From: Nephrocerus scutellatus
Lineage: Eukaryota > Arthropoda > Insecta > Diptera > Pipunculidae
NCBI GenBank assembly: GCA_947095585.1
Contig: OX352763.1
Coordinates: forward strand, 38,366,010 to 38,430,009
Reading direction: 5' to 3'
DNA: 64,000 bases
Positions 1-9,033 of this stretch are shown here, piece by piece. A model generated the notes under the pieces. It had not been told where the DNA came from. It did no database searches and worked only from the letters and a program-made list of their open reading frames with translations. Position 1 is the first letter of the stretch. Each line of letters begins with the position of its first letter. A program made the translations under genes and the position numbers.

Positions 1-290
1 TTCGAACTGCGGCTGAAGTTTACTAATCCCCAGCACTGCCAATATGATCAATTTTGTTCGGAAATTATTGCTTGTTCGCTGCAAAATACCATAACGCATT
101 CGATGTTTTAGTACCAAGGTCTTATAAACCACTTATACTCCAATTAAATTTATCTTTTACAGTAATATCTCATTTCAAAAAGGATGGATACAAAAGCGGC
201 TTAGAGATCGCTATCGGATTAGTGACTTGTTATAAATAAAACTAAATTGGCAAAATGATTGCGATTGCTTCTTTCACTAAACTCAACACA

Positions 291-2535
291 ATCATCATCA
301 TCATCATATTTAGCTTTACAACGGGGGTCCGGTCCTGGCCTCCCGCAAAAAGTCTCTCCACCGGTCTCGATTTCGAGCCGATGTCATCCAGTTTGGCATC
401 CCTAAACTCTGGGCGTCCTGGTCTACGCCATCCTTCCAGCGTAGGTTTGGCCGGCCTCGCTGTCGTCTTCCATAAATCCTACCGCAAAGGACTTTCCGAG
501 CAGGATTCTTTTCGCTCGTGCGAGCTATGTGTCCTGCCCACCGGAGCCTACCGAGCTTAATTTTCTTCACGATGTCAACATCACGGTAACGCTCGTAGAC
601 CTCATCATTATAAAGTCTCCGGAATCGTCCTTCCTCACATACGGGGCCAAAAATTATCCGTAAGACTTCTCTCTCGAACGCGGCTAAGAGGTCAGAATGC
701 TTTTGATAAGCACCCAAGTTTCGAATTCATATATAAGTACTGGTATGACTATTGTCTTATATACCAGCAGGTTGGATGTGTTAAATTCCTGGATTTGAAG
801 AGTCTTGACAGACTATAGTAGGCTTTGTAAGCTTTAAGCAACCGTGCGCGTATTTCTGGTTCCATGCTGTTATCGGCTGCTACAGTTGACCCGAGATAGT
901 TAAAGGATTGCACTACTTCAAATTCGCGCTCCACTATTTGAATTGAGGCACCAATGTTGGATCGTCTACTCACAGACGTGGCCACTTTGTACTATGATTT
1001 CGTGCCGCCTGCTCGATCTGGATGAAAGCTTCCTTTACAGCTCATCGGTTTCTACCAACGATGTCAATATCGTCTGCGTAAGTCAGTATCTGAATGGGCT
1101 TATAGAGGATTGTTCCTCTCGCCGTTACGTAAGAGTCTCGGATTACTTTCTCCAACGCCAGGTTGAAGAGGACGCATGTCAGTCCATTCCCTTGTCGGAG
1201 CCCGTTATAGACGTTGAATGGCCTTGATAGGTATCCGGATATTTTTACTTGGCTTATAAAATTGGTCACGATGCCGAATTCTCTCATGGCTTTATAAAGT
1301 TCTACTCTGGCTATGCTATCATAGGCGGCTTTAAAGTCTATAAAAAGATGGTGTAGTGAGTTTTGAAACTCTAGACATTTTTCCATCACCTGCCTAAGGA
1401 CGTAAATTTCATCAGTTGTTAATTTGCCTGCGATGAATCCACACTGATATGAACCGATGATGAATTTAGCGTATGGAGCTATCCTGTCTTGAATTGATCT
1501 ATCCTTGGTGGCGGCACCATAGTGTGGTCTTCGGTCTTTGGTGGAGCCTCCAATTCCTCAGTTAGCTGGCCATTTAGCAACTCATGAAAGTGCTCTTCCC
1601 ATCGCTTTAAGATGCCTTTAAGATCGGCGATCAGATTACCCTCTTTGTCCTTGCAGTATGTGCAACGCGGTGTATATTGCGTCATACCGCGGACCCTTTG
1701 GTGAACTTTTGTACCTGGTGCGGTCCTTGCTCTCTATTCTAGTTCACCGACGAGATTCTTCTCCCATGGTGCTTTCTTTCGCCAGTGAACTGCTTTTTAT
1801 ATTCATCTTCACGTGTCCACGTTCTATGAGATTGTTGCATTGCTCGGTACGCAACATTCTGACGATCAGTCGCTAGCTTACATTCGTCATCGATCCAGTC
1901 GTTCCGATCTCTACGAATACTGCCTAAGATGGAGTCAGCAGTAATAATGATGCTATTCTTAAAGCGTATCCATTTCTCTTCTACGCCCGACATCTCAACC
2001 CCAGGACTTACTCTTCCTACTTTCAGGGAGAATCCTATCGCTTAACCGTAGTTGTTTATGGTCACTTCGTTGCAAAGGGCAGCCATGTTGACTCGAATCT
2101 GATTCGCGGATGTATTCTTTCGTGATGATGCAATCCGCGCTCGGAGCACCATACCCACAAGACAGTGGTCCGAGTCGACATTGGCACCTCGGTACGCTCG
2201 CACCGTCATCAGGTTCGGGTTGGTGCAGCGGCCTATCAACACGTGGTCTATCTGGTTGCGAGTGGCTCCATCAGGAGATACCCAAGTGGCTTTGTTGATA
2301 TTTTTACGGGCAAACCTTGTACTCGCAACGACCAAATTATTGCTTGCTGTCATATCTATGACTCGTTGTCCATTGTCATTAGTGTTTTCGTGTAAGCTAT
2401 GGGTGCCAATGTACTGCCTGAATACTGGCTCCCTACCTATGTTGGCATTCATATCCCACAGAATGATTTTTACGTCATACTGAGGACAGGCATGGAGTTC
2501 CCGTTCGACTCCACACAATGACTGTACAAATATTT
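291..2535 (-). mobile_element. RTE-like LINE, copy A, decayed
   Basis: Remnant of a non-LTR retrotransposon read on the minus strand. From its 5' side it shows: an endonuclease C-terminal part (about 2545 to 2042) with the closing motif DSDHCLVG; a linker (1993-1739 and 1685-1479); reverse transcriptase with FIDFKAAYDS (1389-1042) and the catalytic YADDID motif near 1070; a piece with FNYLGSTVAADN (985-749); and a C-terminal tail with GHIARTSEKNPARKV and GRRQRGRPNLRWKDG (717-316). Frame changes between the pieces make it a pseudogene. It ends in an (ATG)n run, seen as ATC repeats at 291-308, as expected of RTE-type elements that end in short tandem repeats rather than poly-A. Copies B to E at 50.6, 52.4, 58.3 and 61.5 kb belong to the same family. 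The RTE clade is my inference from motif style; the LINE identity is secure. Confidence 0.85.
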
Positions 2536-4850
2536 CAGCTATTGATAAAGCGATAATGGAAAGCACTATTTGCGAATACCTGTACTTTACCAGGTTTCGA
2601 CGACAGATTAAGAACAATGTTGGGACATCTAATCATAATCATACTTAGACCGGTATCGGTTTTATTCCTTTCCCACTATAAATAATCCGTTTTGATCTTT
2701 TTATAAAGCTTTAAATGAGTGACACTTTTCGAGGTCTGAAGGTTTTCGATTATGTATTTACCCAAATGTTTGTACTTTCTATGTGGTGCCAGACAAGAGC
2801 ACGAGTACTGCACGTCTTTACAGTTTCTACATACGTCTTAAATTCCAGACCCAGTCTCCTCGCATGTTCCCCAAAAGGCAGTGTCCTGTGAGTATTCATA
2901 TGATCCCTCTCAACTAACTTCTTTACAGGGCGCACTCAAGCCTCAAGTCCAGCAAGGCCAAACTTGTCTATGATACTTGTCTATGATTGGCTTCCGCGCC
3001 AATCTAATCTTCGTAAAAGGACTCCCCACTCGCCACATGAATAGATTTTAAGTCAAGTTTCCAAAGGAATTTCAAGTATGGTTGGTAAGAAGAAGTATGT
3101 ATGCCAAAGCAAAAAGATACACAACAAGTGACATACTTTAAACTGAACGTCACACTAATTGCTGTTTACTCTGTCGTATTGGATTACGTTCCTAAGGCCA
3201 CTCGTGTGTCGCAAGGGTTGGGCTCTAAGTTCTTAAACGACATACATTTATTCAAAATTATTTTCTAATCCCATTTATATTATCCTAATTTGGTAATATG
3301 GTAATGTGATACTTTGGAGAAGGTAAATGGCATCTGCTGTTTTGAATCGACAGGGTAGTTATTACAGTGGCAGAAGGTAATTAGGGTAGAGCAGGTCGGA
3401 AAAGTGTTAGTTTCTGTTGCCGGATGCCTGTGGTTTTATGAAATGAGAAAAAAAATACGACTGTGTGCAAAAACACAATGAATTTGAAACAAATTGCAAA
3501 TTCTTTAGGACAGTTTTTATTGGAATAAAATAAAAAAGGAATGAAAAAAATAATAATACCTGCTTTTAATTTAGTATTATAATAATCCATGGCCTTACAC
3601 TATTTTCTCGTTGCATTCGCTGCCTTCAGGGTTCGGTTTAAGACATTTATTTTGATTGCCTTTCGTAATGTCGGCCTTTCGCGGGGCAAAAGAAGAATGA
3701 TTTATATCAACAACGTTTAAAACAAATAAATTTCGAGTCAAAAGAATGAAAAAAATTATTATTTTTCAAATAGATGTCTTTTTAAAACGCGAAAGAACTC
3801 CACATAAGTAAATAGTTAACGCACTGCTAGCAAAATACTGTCAGAACTAAAAATTGACAATTTAATGTGAAAGCAAATTGATATTTTTGTTGTTTGTTGT
3901 TTTGGTTGTAATGTTACCTACCTCTCCCGCTAGTTGTTTATATTTGCGAATTGACACAATGTTGTGTGTTAGTTAAAAATCAAAGAAAAAATTGACATTT
4001 CCATTTTTAGCATTTTTGGATGTTCTTGTCCCGAAAGCCTACGACATACTTGTAGTCTTAAGCTGTTTGATTGAAACGTTATTTACATGCAGAATAACGT
4101 CACAGGTCTATTTATCATTGTTCCTCCAATTTGATTTTATTGCTTCGGCCAGTTAAACAGTGTCACTTTTGAGTAGGTACACTGAAAATCGTTCTGGTTA
4201 TGATCAAATTGGCAAAGCGAAGTCTTAGTTTGGAATATTGTCCAACTTATGGCAAGCTATATTCAGCTCGGCTTCCCATGAATAATGTACATCTTTAACA
4301 ATTTCTTTAATTTGCCTGCCTAATGAACATAATTTGAAAATATTATCTTCGTAATTGTAGTGAAAGTGAAAGTTCAATAAGAAGGAGCCTCTTACTATAA
4401 ATAGAAAGCTCCCTATTCCATCCTAGTTTACGAACTGAAAAACGCGTAAATTTCTTTTTGTACATTGGTTATATTTTGCATAATTAGGAGACCAGATGAT
4501 GCTACAATATTAAAATTAAGGACATATACAGCGATTAAACCATATAAGGGTCATGAAAATGCTTTGAACTTTGTCCAACAAATACTATAACGTTTTGTTC
4601 GCTTTTTGCAAAAATAAATATTCATAATGATGATGAAAATCCAAATTTGAGTCAAAGTATACCCCAACTCGCAAAAGCTGGAAACTCTGGTGAGTGGTAC
4701 ATTACTAATATAATAATCACTAAGCTCGTTCGAGATGCGTAGGGCTCCGTATCCTCCGTATTCAAAGAAGGGAGACAAAATTATTTTGTCTGTCGCACTC
4801 TCCTCGCTATGTCGGTTCAATTTGATTGCGAGCCCGAAGGGCGAAGCTAA
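2536..4850. other. No recognised feature
   Basis: AT-rich sequence. Short open frames here (for example 3381-3590 and 4551-4820 on the minus strand) are low-complexity and match no family I know. I see no repeat structure. Confidence 0.5.
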
Positions 4851-5110
4851 TAATCCGAGGACAAGAAAATTTTTCTAGCGTACGTGTGTCGGGTTGTCGG
4901 GTTGTACGTTTGTCCGGTTGTATATCGCGACTTCTACCAATCGGAATTTGATGGGACTTGTTTTAGAACAATTGGTAAGCGCTTGACTTGCGATGACGTG
5001 AGGCGCGTCACGTGTTGCGCGACGCGTGTCGCGTGTGGCGCGTGTTTTATTTTTTATTTTTAATTACTTGTTTTAAAACTTGACTTGCGATGACGTGACG
5101 CGTGTCACGT
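4851..5110. repeat. CpG-rich imperfect direct repeat with CACGTG cores
   Basis: The phrase CTTGACTTGCGATGACGTGA occurs at about 4982 and again at about 5080. Each copy is followed by palindromic, CpG-dense strings (GCGTCACGTG, TCACGTGTCACACGTG). The roughly 98-bp spacing implies a two-unit tandem duplication. The block abuts the 3' tail of a LINE fragment. No function is assigned. Confidence 0.6.
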
Positions 5111-5275
5111 GTCACACGTGTACACACGCTAAAGGGGTTTGCACCCTTATAATGCTTAGCAGAGCGTGGGCGTTAGGAAATTAGGGAGAGCAAAGGATGA
5201 GATGTCTATGCACGCGTGTCTTAAACGACTGCAGATCATACAAAAGCGGAAACACAGAATCAGGTAATTAATTCC
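5110..5275 (-). mobile_element. 3' tail of Jockey/CR1-like LINE (family 3)
   Basis: Reverse complement of the last 165 bp of the LINE at 33250-35230. It shares the strings CGCTAAAGGGGTTTGCACCC, TTATAATGCTTAG and GATGTCTATGCACGCG. It contains only the C-terminal codons and 3' UTR of that element, so it is a severely 5'-truncated copy. Confidence 0.8.
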
Positions 5276-5454
5276 ACATAACTATCGTGCGGCTGAGAAT
5301 ATTGTTCGCCTGAATGCAATCCAATCCAATGCAATTCAATGAGAAGAAAGTGAAAATCTCTGAGCCCGAAGCTATCTTGAACGCGTCTATTTATTATTAG
5401 TTAAGTCTTTCTCGAAAATGTAAGTAAGCACTCTGCATTTATTTCTGTTAAAGT
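5276..5454. other. Short spacer
   Basis: AT-rich linker with a small CAATCCAATGCAATTCAATG repeat-like run near 5317-5340. Nothing else seen. Confidence 0.4.
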
Positions 5455-5745
5455 GTAAGTCATTTTTGTTACACCAGTTATCAACATTGTTGATATCTAA
5501 TTACAATTTAAGGCAACCTATACTTGAATCTGTAGAAAAGTAAAGCTTCACATAATCAGCATATAACAGGCATTTCACATTTTGAATGTAAAGGTGTAAG
5601 TTATTTTGGAATAATATAAGTAATAATAAGGGACCTAGGTAGTTTCCTTGTGGGACACCACATATCGACTAGATAACTTTAGAACAAACCGAGCCAATTT
5701 AACTACATATGTTCTTCCTGTCAGATAAGTAGTTAGATATCCATT
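5455..5745 (-). pseudogene. LINE reverse transcriptase fragment
   Basis: Translating the minus strand gives the RT block CGVPQGNYLGPLLLLI followed by LLYADYVKLYF. These correspond to the conserved GVPQGS..GPLLF and YADD motifs of Jockey/CR1-type LINEs; here the second catalytic Asp has become Tyr. It is a short broken piece lying head-to-head with the LINE that starts at 5765. Both ends are lost. Confidence 0.7.
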
Positions 5746-5764
5746 TTAAAAAATATGCATGAAA

Positions 5765-6418
5765 GCCCAGAATAAGAATTGCTACCGGTAAAATTCCAAA
5801 GTCTATGAAATGTGCGGAAGTTATTCCGTTACACAAAAAGGGCAATAAAAAAGGTGCATCAAACTATAGACCTATTTCTCTGCTTCCCACTTTCAGTAAA
5901 CTTTTCGGAAAAGTAGTTAAAACGCGGATGGATTCGGTCTTAGATAGAAATGAATTTTTTTGCGGCAGAAAAATTCGAGTTTCGATCTGGTATCTCAACT
6001 GAAGATGCTATCTTAAAACTGTGTTGTCATATGTACAAAGAACTTAATAAAAGTCAGCCGATAGCGGCATTATTTATAGATAAGACATGGTTGATCAAGA
6101 CCTGCTTTTAGACAAGTTATATCATGCCGGTTTTAGGAGCCACATGTATGACTGGTTTGTGTCTTATTTAAAAGATAGGGAACAAAAAGTTAAAATAAAT
6201 GGATTGTTCAGCAGTTCTTAGCAATTGAAGAATGGTGTACCACAAGGCTCCGTGTTGGGCCCTTTATTATTCTTAATTTATATTTACTCATTATTTTACT
6301 AAAACATCAAAGGTTGCTTCACAGCTTTTGCTGATGATATTGCTTTTACTTATCATGGTTTTTTCACGTATGAATGCATTAGGTAGACATCATTAAATTA
6401 GGACACTGGTTTGCAAAT
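5765..6418 (+). mobile_element. Jockey/CR1-like LINE, 5' part, split by provirus
   Basis: Decayed LINE RT on the plus strand. Recognisable blocks are CAEVIPLHKKGNKKGASNYRP (5805 on), the FGFRSGIST-like block near 5970, GVPQGSVLGPLLF near 6234-6270 (frame-shifted) and FADDIAF near 6320. The ORF is broken by stops and frameshifts, including a lost helix after LFID (about 6075). At 6415-6418 the reading is cut by the provirus and resumes at 15611, which shows that the LINE is older than the provirus. Confidence 0.8.
6415..6418. repeat. Provirus target site duplication, left (AAAT)
   Basis: AAAT precedes the 5' LTR and is repeated at 15611-15614 directly after the 3' LTR. Four bases is the normal duplication length for Ty3/gypsy integrases. 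Removing 6419-15614 restores a continuous LINE sequence. Confidence 0.9.
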
Positions 6419-6517
6419 TGTTGTGACCACACACAACTCCTTAGACATGTGCTACGCACATTTCATAATATCCTTCCTTTCCCAAACATGTGCTATGCAC
6501 ATTTCCTATTTTTTCTA

Positions 6518-6707
6518 ACGTTACATTATCCATAATGTAACATTACCCATTTTTCCAATAACCCAAATCCATTATCCTAAATCCGACGACCCACCGCGGC
6601 GTCTACAATTCCTATTATTCTAAATCCGACGACCCACCGCGGCGTCTTCAATCTATCCTTTTTTTCCCAAATCCTAAATCGGATACCGACGACCCACCGC
6701 GGCGTCT
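6518..6707 (+). promoter_or_regulatory. LTR U3 palindrome and threefold GC-rich repeat
   Basis: A perfect 10-bp-arm palindrome (GTTACATTAT, CC, ATAATGTAAC) lies near 6521-6542. It is followed by three copies of a 22-bp unit at 6583-6604, 6626-6647 and 6686-6707, each with the core ACGACCCACCGCGGCGTC. The same array is at 15212-15336 in the 3' LTR. Repeated motifs in U3 are usual places for enhancer or factor binding; that role is inferred. Confidence 0.75.
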
Positions 6708-6783
6708 ACATTTTCTATTGTCAATTGCATTCTCGCATTCGCTTGTTCGTACAACGACTGCGAGAATGGTGACGCGTAAACAT

Positions 6784-6934
6784 GCAGGTCAACAGAACGG
6801 TTCAGTTTGACCTGCACTAAAAAATCAAGTCAAAGGCATGGAGGAAGAAATGGAACGATGGATGAGGCAGTCAATTTCAAACATCCGATTAGGCAAGTTG
6901 CCTAGCGGTCAGATCATTAAACACTTTATATAAA
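6784..6934 (+). promoter_or_regulatory. LTR core promoter candidates
   Basis: Two candidates are visible. TCAGTTT at 6802-6808 matches the arthropod initiator and lies in a small inverted repeat (GCAGGTCAA at 6784-6792, TTGACCTGC at 6807-6815). TTTATATAAA at 6925-6934 is a TATA-like box but lies only about 50 bp from the LTR end, which would leave a very short R-U5. Errantivirus promoters are often TATA-less with an initiator, so I favour 6802. Confidence 0.4.
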
Positions 6935-6983
6935 CTAATCCATCTGTGTTTTATTTTTCGATATATTACCACGACCCAACATT

Positions 6984-7001
6984 TGGTGGCAGCGGTGGGA
7001 T
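6984..7001 (+). other. Primer binding site, tRNA-Leu type
   Basis: TGGTGGCAGCGGTGGGAT starts two bases after the 5' LTR. Its reverse complement, ATCCCACCGCTGCCACCA, ends in CCA and matches, from memory, the 3' end of eukaryotic tRNA-Leu with GGTTCGAATCCCACCGCTGCCA. All 18 bases pair. This is the site where minus-strand cDNA synthesis would start. Confidence 0.85.
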
Positions 7002-8055
7002 TACTAGGTAAAGCATCTGCCTAGTATCCCGATTTATTTTTTTTCTTTTTTTTTAATGTTTTTAAACGTGACTAGTGAGACAACAAAATAAAATGTATGA
7101 TTGTGTCGTAGTAAAATTTTATAATCCGTGGTTTTTATATATGTGTAATTAAAGCTGTTTTTAAATATGCAATGAGCTTTCTATAATTTCTCAACGTTCG
7201 AGATTATTTATAACTTTTCACGATGAATAATTTGTGCCAAATTTTTTTTAATACAAAGAAAGCACATGGCAAATACCATGTTTTTCCATAGCTACGGAAA
7301 TCAGAATTATGAAGACAATACTACGCTAAATTCAACCATGATTCGCGATCTACCAACCAAAACCACATCCGACAAGCTAAAGCAAGCGAGACTGAACACC
7401 GATGCAGCAGCAACAGTAATAGCAACAACAATGACCCGGAAATTCATCATCAATATCATCAATTGTCATCAACATCATTACCAGCATCCAGCACATCACA
7501 GCGGGCAACATCCAACAACAACAAAAACATGAATTTGTAAGAATTCTATTTTTTTTTCTTAAACTTTATGAATTTAAAAAATATTTAAATCTTTATCTAA
7601 TTTAAAATATATTAAAAGACAAATAAAATCTTATAAAAGATGAACTCAAGGAAGTCAAAGAAAAAAATTAAGAGTTTGTTTCTATAGTAGGTAACCATTT
7701 CCTAACACATATCTTATGTGCTAAATAAAAAAGTTCACTTATAAATATTTTTCTATCCATGTCCAAAACATATATTTCGTGTAAAAAAAAAAAGTTTGAA
7801 CACAATTAACCGAAACGATAACAAAATCTTTACAAAAATTCAGATAAATATACACATAGAAATTTTTAGTAAAAAATAAGTATTCACGAATGAGGCAAAC
7901 ATAACAAAAGAGACTTTCCCTAATTCTAAACCCATCAAATCCAACCCCTTTTCTCCGATTTTTTTTTATGGTAGTAATTGCTTTCCAAAGTTCCGAGAGA
8001 AGACTCAAAGTTAGTTGATAAAGCTCCCCAAGTATCTTTAGATAAGAAATTAAAA
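7002..8055 (+). other. Provirus 5' leader with 88-codon upstream ORF
   Basis: AT-rich leader between the primer site and gag. It contains an ATG-started ORF at 7266-7532 (88 aa, rich in Asn, Thr and His near its end, resembling no family I know). Its stop codon TGA overlaps a second ATG at 7529 in an ATGA arrangement. That second ATG lies just before a good splice donor. A further short ATG frame begins at 7968. The leader probably holds packaging and translation signals, but none can be proved from sequence. Confidence 0.6.
7529..7542 (+). promoter_or_regulatory. Candidate splice donor for env mRNA
   Basis: An ATG at 7529-7531 is followed by one codon and two bases, then GTAAGA (7537-7542), a good 5' splice site. 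Together with the acceptor at 12928 it would give a subgenomic env message with its own start codon, in the correct phase. Spliced env RNA is known for gypsy-type errantiviruses; this particular junction is my inference. Confidence 0.5.
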
Positions 8056-9033
8056 ATGACTACAAGTCGTTTTAACCCCTCACACGCCATCAAGCTAATT
8101 CCTGAGTTTGATGGATTAGCCAAAAACTTAGATCGATTCATTCAACTAGTTGACCTGCAGTCAAAAAAAGCGATTGACGATGCAGACAAATTAGAATTAG
8201 TTGACATAGTGAAGTCAAAGTTAACTGGCAGAGCCTACAATGTTGTAATAAAATACAACGATTATAACGGATGGCCAGAACTTAAAGACGCACTAGTAAA
8301 AAATTTTAGAAAATGTCGATCGGTTCAGGTGATTCAGACAGAAATGTTTCAATTTAAGCAAGGCTACAGGGAAACAGTTGCTTCATACGCGGAAAGAGCC
8401 AATGCGTTGTGCGATGAATTAAACAACGCAAACGCAAACACTGAGGATGATTCATCCAATAAAGCAATCCGTTCGCTAAACAGCGCAATGATGCTGAATA
8501 GTTTTTGCAATGGTTTAAATCCACAAATAAAACTTCTTGTTAAAAGTGCACGATGTAAAGAGTTCGACGAAGCAGTCGAAATAGCGATGGAAGAAGAAAA
8601 ACTTCTTGCATCCACAAGTAATCGGTACCAAAACCAAAATAACATGTACTGTAAACACTGCAAAACGAAAACTCACAATACCAGTGAATGCCGCACAATC
8701 AGAAATTATAATTTCAGCCCCGGTGACGTTAGGTTTTTAAATAACACAAACCACAGACCAAATATACAAACCACGCAACCTTTTGTAAATAGGCCTACTC
8801 TAAACTACACTCAACCATTAACAAATAGGTCTGGTGTAGATACAATCCGCAGTGACATAATTTGTAAGTACTGTAGAAACCAAGGTCACTCTATAGAACA
8901 ATGCCGAAAAAGAGTTTTTAATAACAATAGGAACTCCGGTAACGAAAATAATTATTCGAATCAGGGAAACTCTCAGCGACCTGGCCCGACAAGCACTCGG
9001 AGTCAGGTAAAAGACATCAAACCTTGTGCGTAA
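8056..9033 (+). CDS. gag: Gag polyprotein
   Basis: Structural protein that packages the genomic RNA and assembles the particle. The 325-codon reading starts at ATG 8056 in a good context (AAAAATGA); an upstream in-frame TTG at 7978 is not a credible start. The N-terminal two thirds has the gypsy capsid pattern, including SKLTGRAYNVV and a WPELKDALVKNF block near residues 60-85. Near the C-terminus are two zinc knuckles, CKHCKTKTHNTSEC and CKYCRNQGHSIEQC, both CX2CX4HX4C, which bind RNA. The end is Asn-rich. The stop at 9031-9033 falls at the start of the AAAATC tract. It overlaps pol, which is open in the -1 frame from 8952. Two knuckles rather than one or none is a useful lineage character. 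Confidence 0.93.
   Translation: MTTSRFNPSHAIKLIPEFDGLAKNLDRFIQLVDLQSKKAIDDADKLELVDIVKSKLTGRAYNVVIKYNDYNGWPELKDALVKNFRKCRSVQVIQTEMFQFKQGYRETVASYAERANALCDELNNANANTEDDSSNKAIRSLNSAMMLNSFCNGLNPQIKLLVKSARCKEFDEAVEIAMEEEKLLASTSNRYQNQNNMYCKHCKTKTHNTSECRTIRNYNFSPGDVRFLNNTNHRPNIQTTQPFVNRPTLNYTQPLTNRSGVDTIRSDIICKYCRNQGHSIEQCRKRVFNNNRNSGNENNYSNQGNSQRPGPTSTRSQVKDIKPCA
8964..9007 (+). promoter_or_regulatory. -1 ribosomal frameshift signal, gag to pol
   Basis: GGGAAAC at 8964-8970 is read G GGA AAC in the gag frame, the X XXY YYZ form needed for -1 slippage. Nine bases later a hairpin can form: CCTG (8980-8983) with CAGG (9004-9007) and CGA (8987-8989) with TCG (8997-8999). Pol is open in the -1 frame from 8952, so slippage here would give a Gag-Pol fusion. 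The same heptamer is used by some retroviruses at gag-pro. Confidence 0.75.

Larger units (their letters stand above)
6419..6981 (+). repeat. 5' LTR (563 bp)
   Basis: Direct repeat of 15048-15610 with a constant offset of 8629 bases and no difference noticed by eye. It begins TGTTGTGACC and ends CCCAACA, giving TGTTG/CAACA terminal inverted repeats. U3 holds a repeated ACATGTGCTAYGCACATTTC motif, a palindrome and a threefold GC-rich repeat. An ATTAAA (about 6916-6921) could act as a variant poly(A) signal; no AATAAA is present in the LTR. Confidence 0.95.

Noticed and set aside
255..560. 101-codon plus-strand ORF
   Set aside because: Antisense shadow of the RTE-like LINE C-terminal region.
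7978..8055. Extension of gag upstream to 7978
   Set aside because: That start is TTG; the first in-frame ATG in good context is at 8056.
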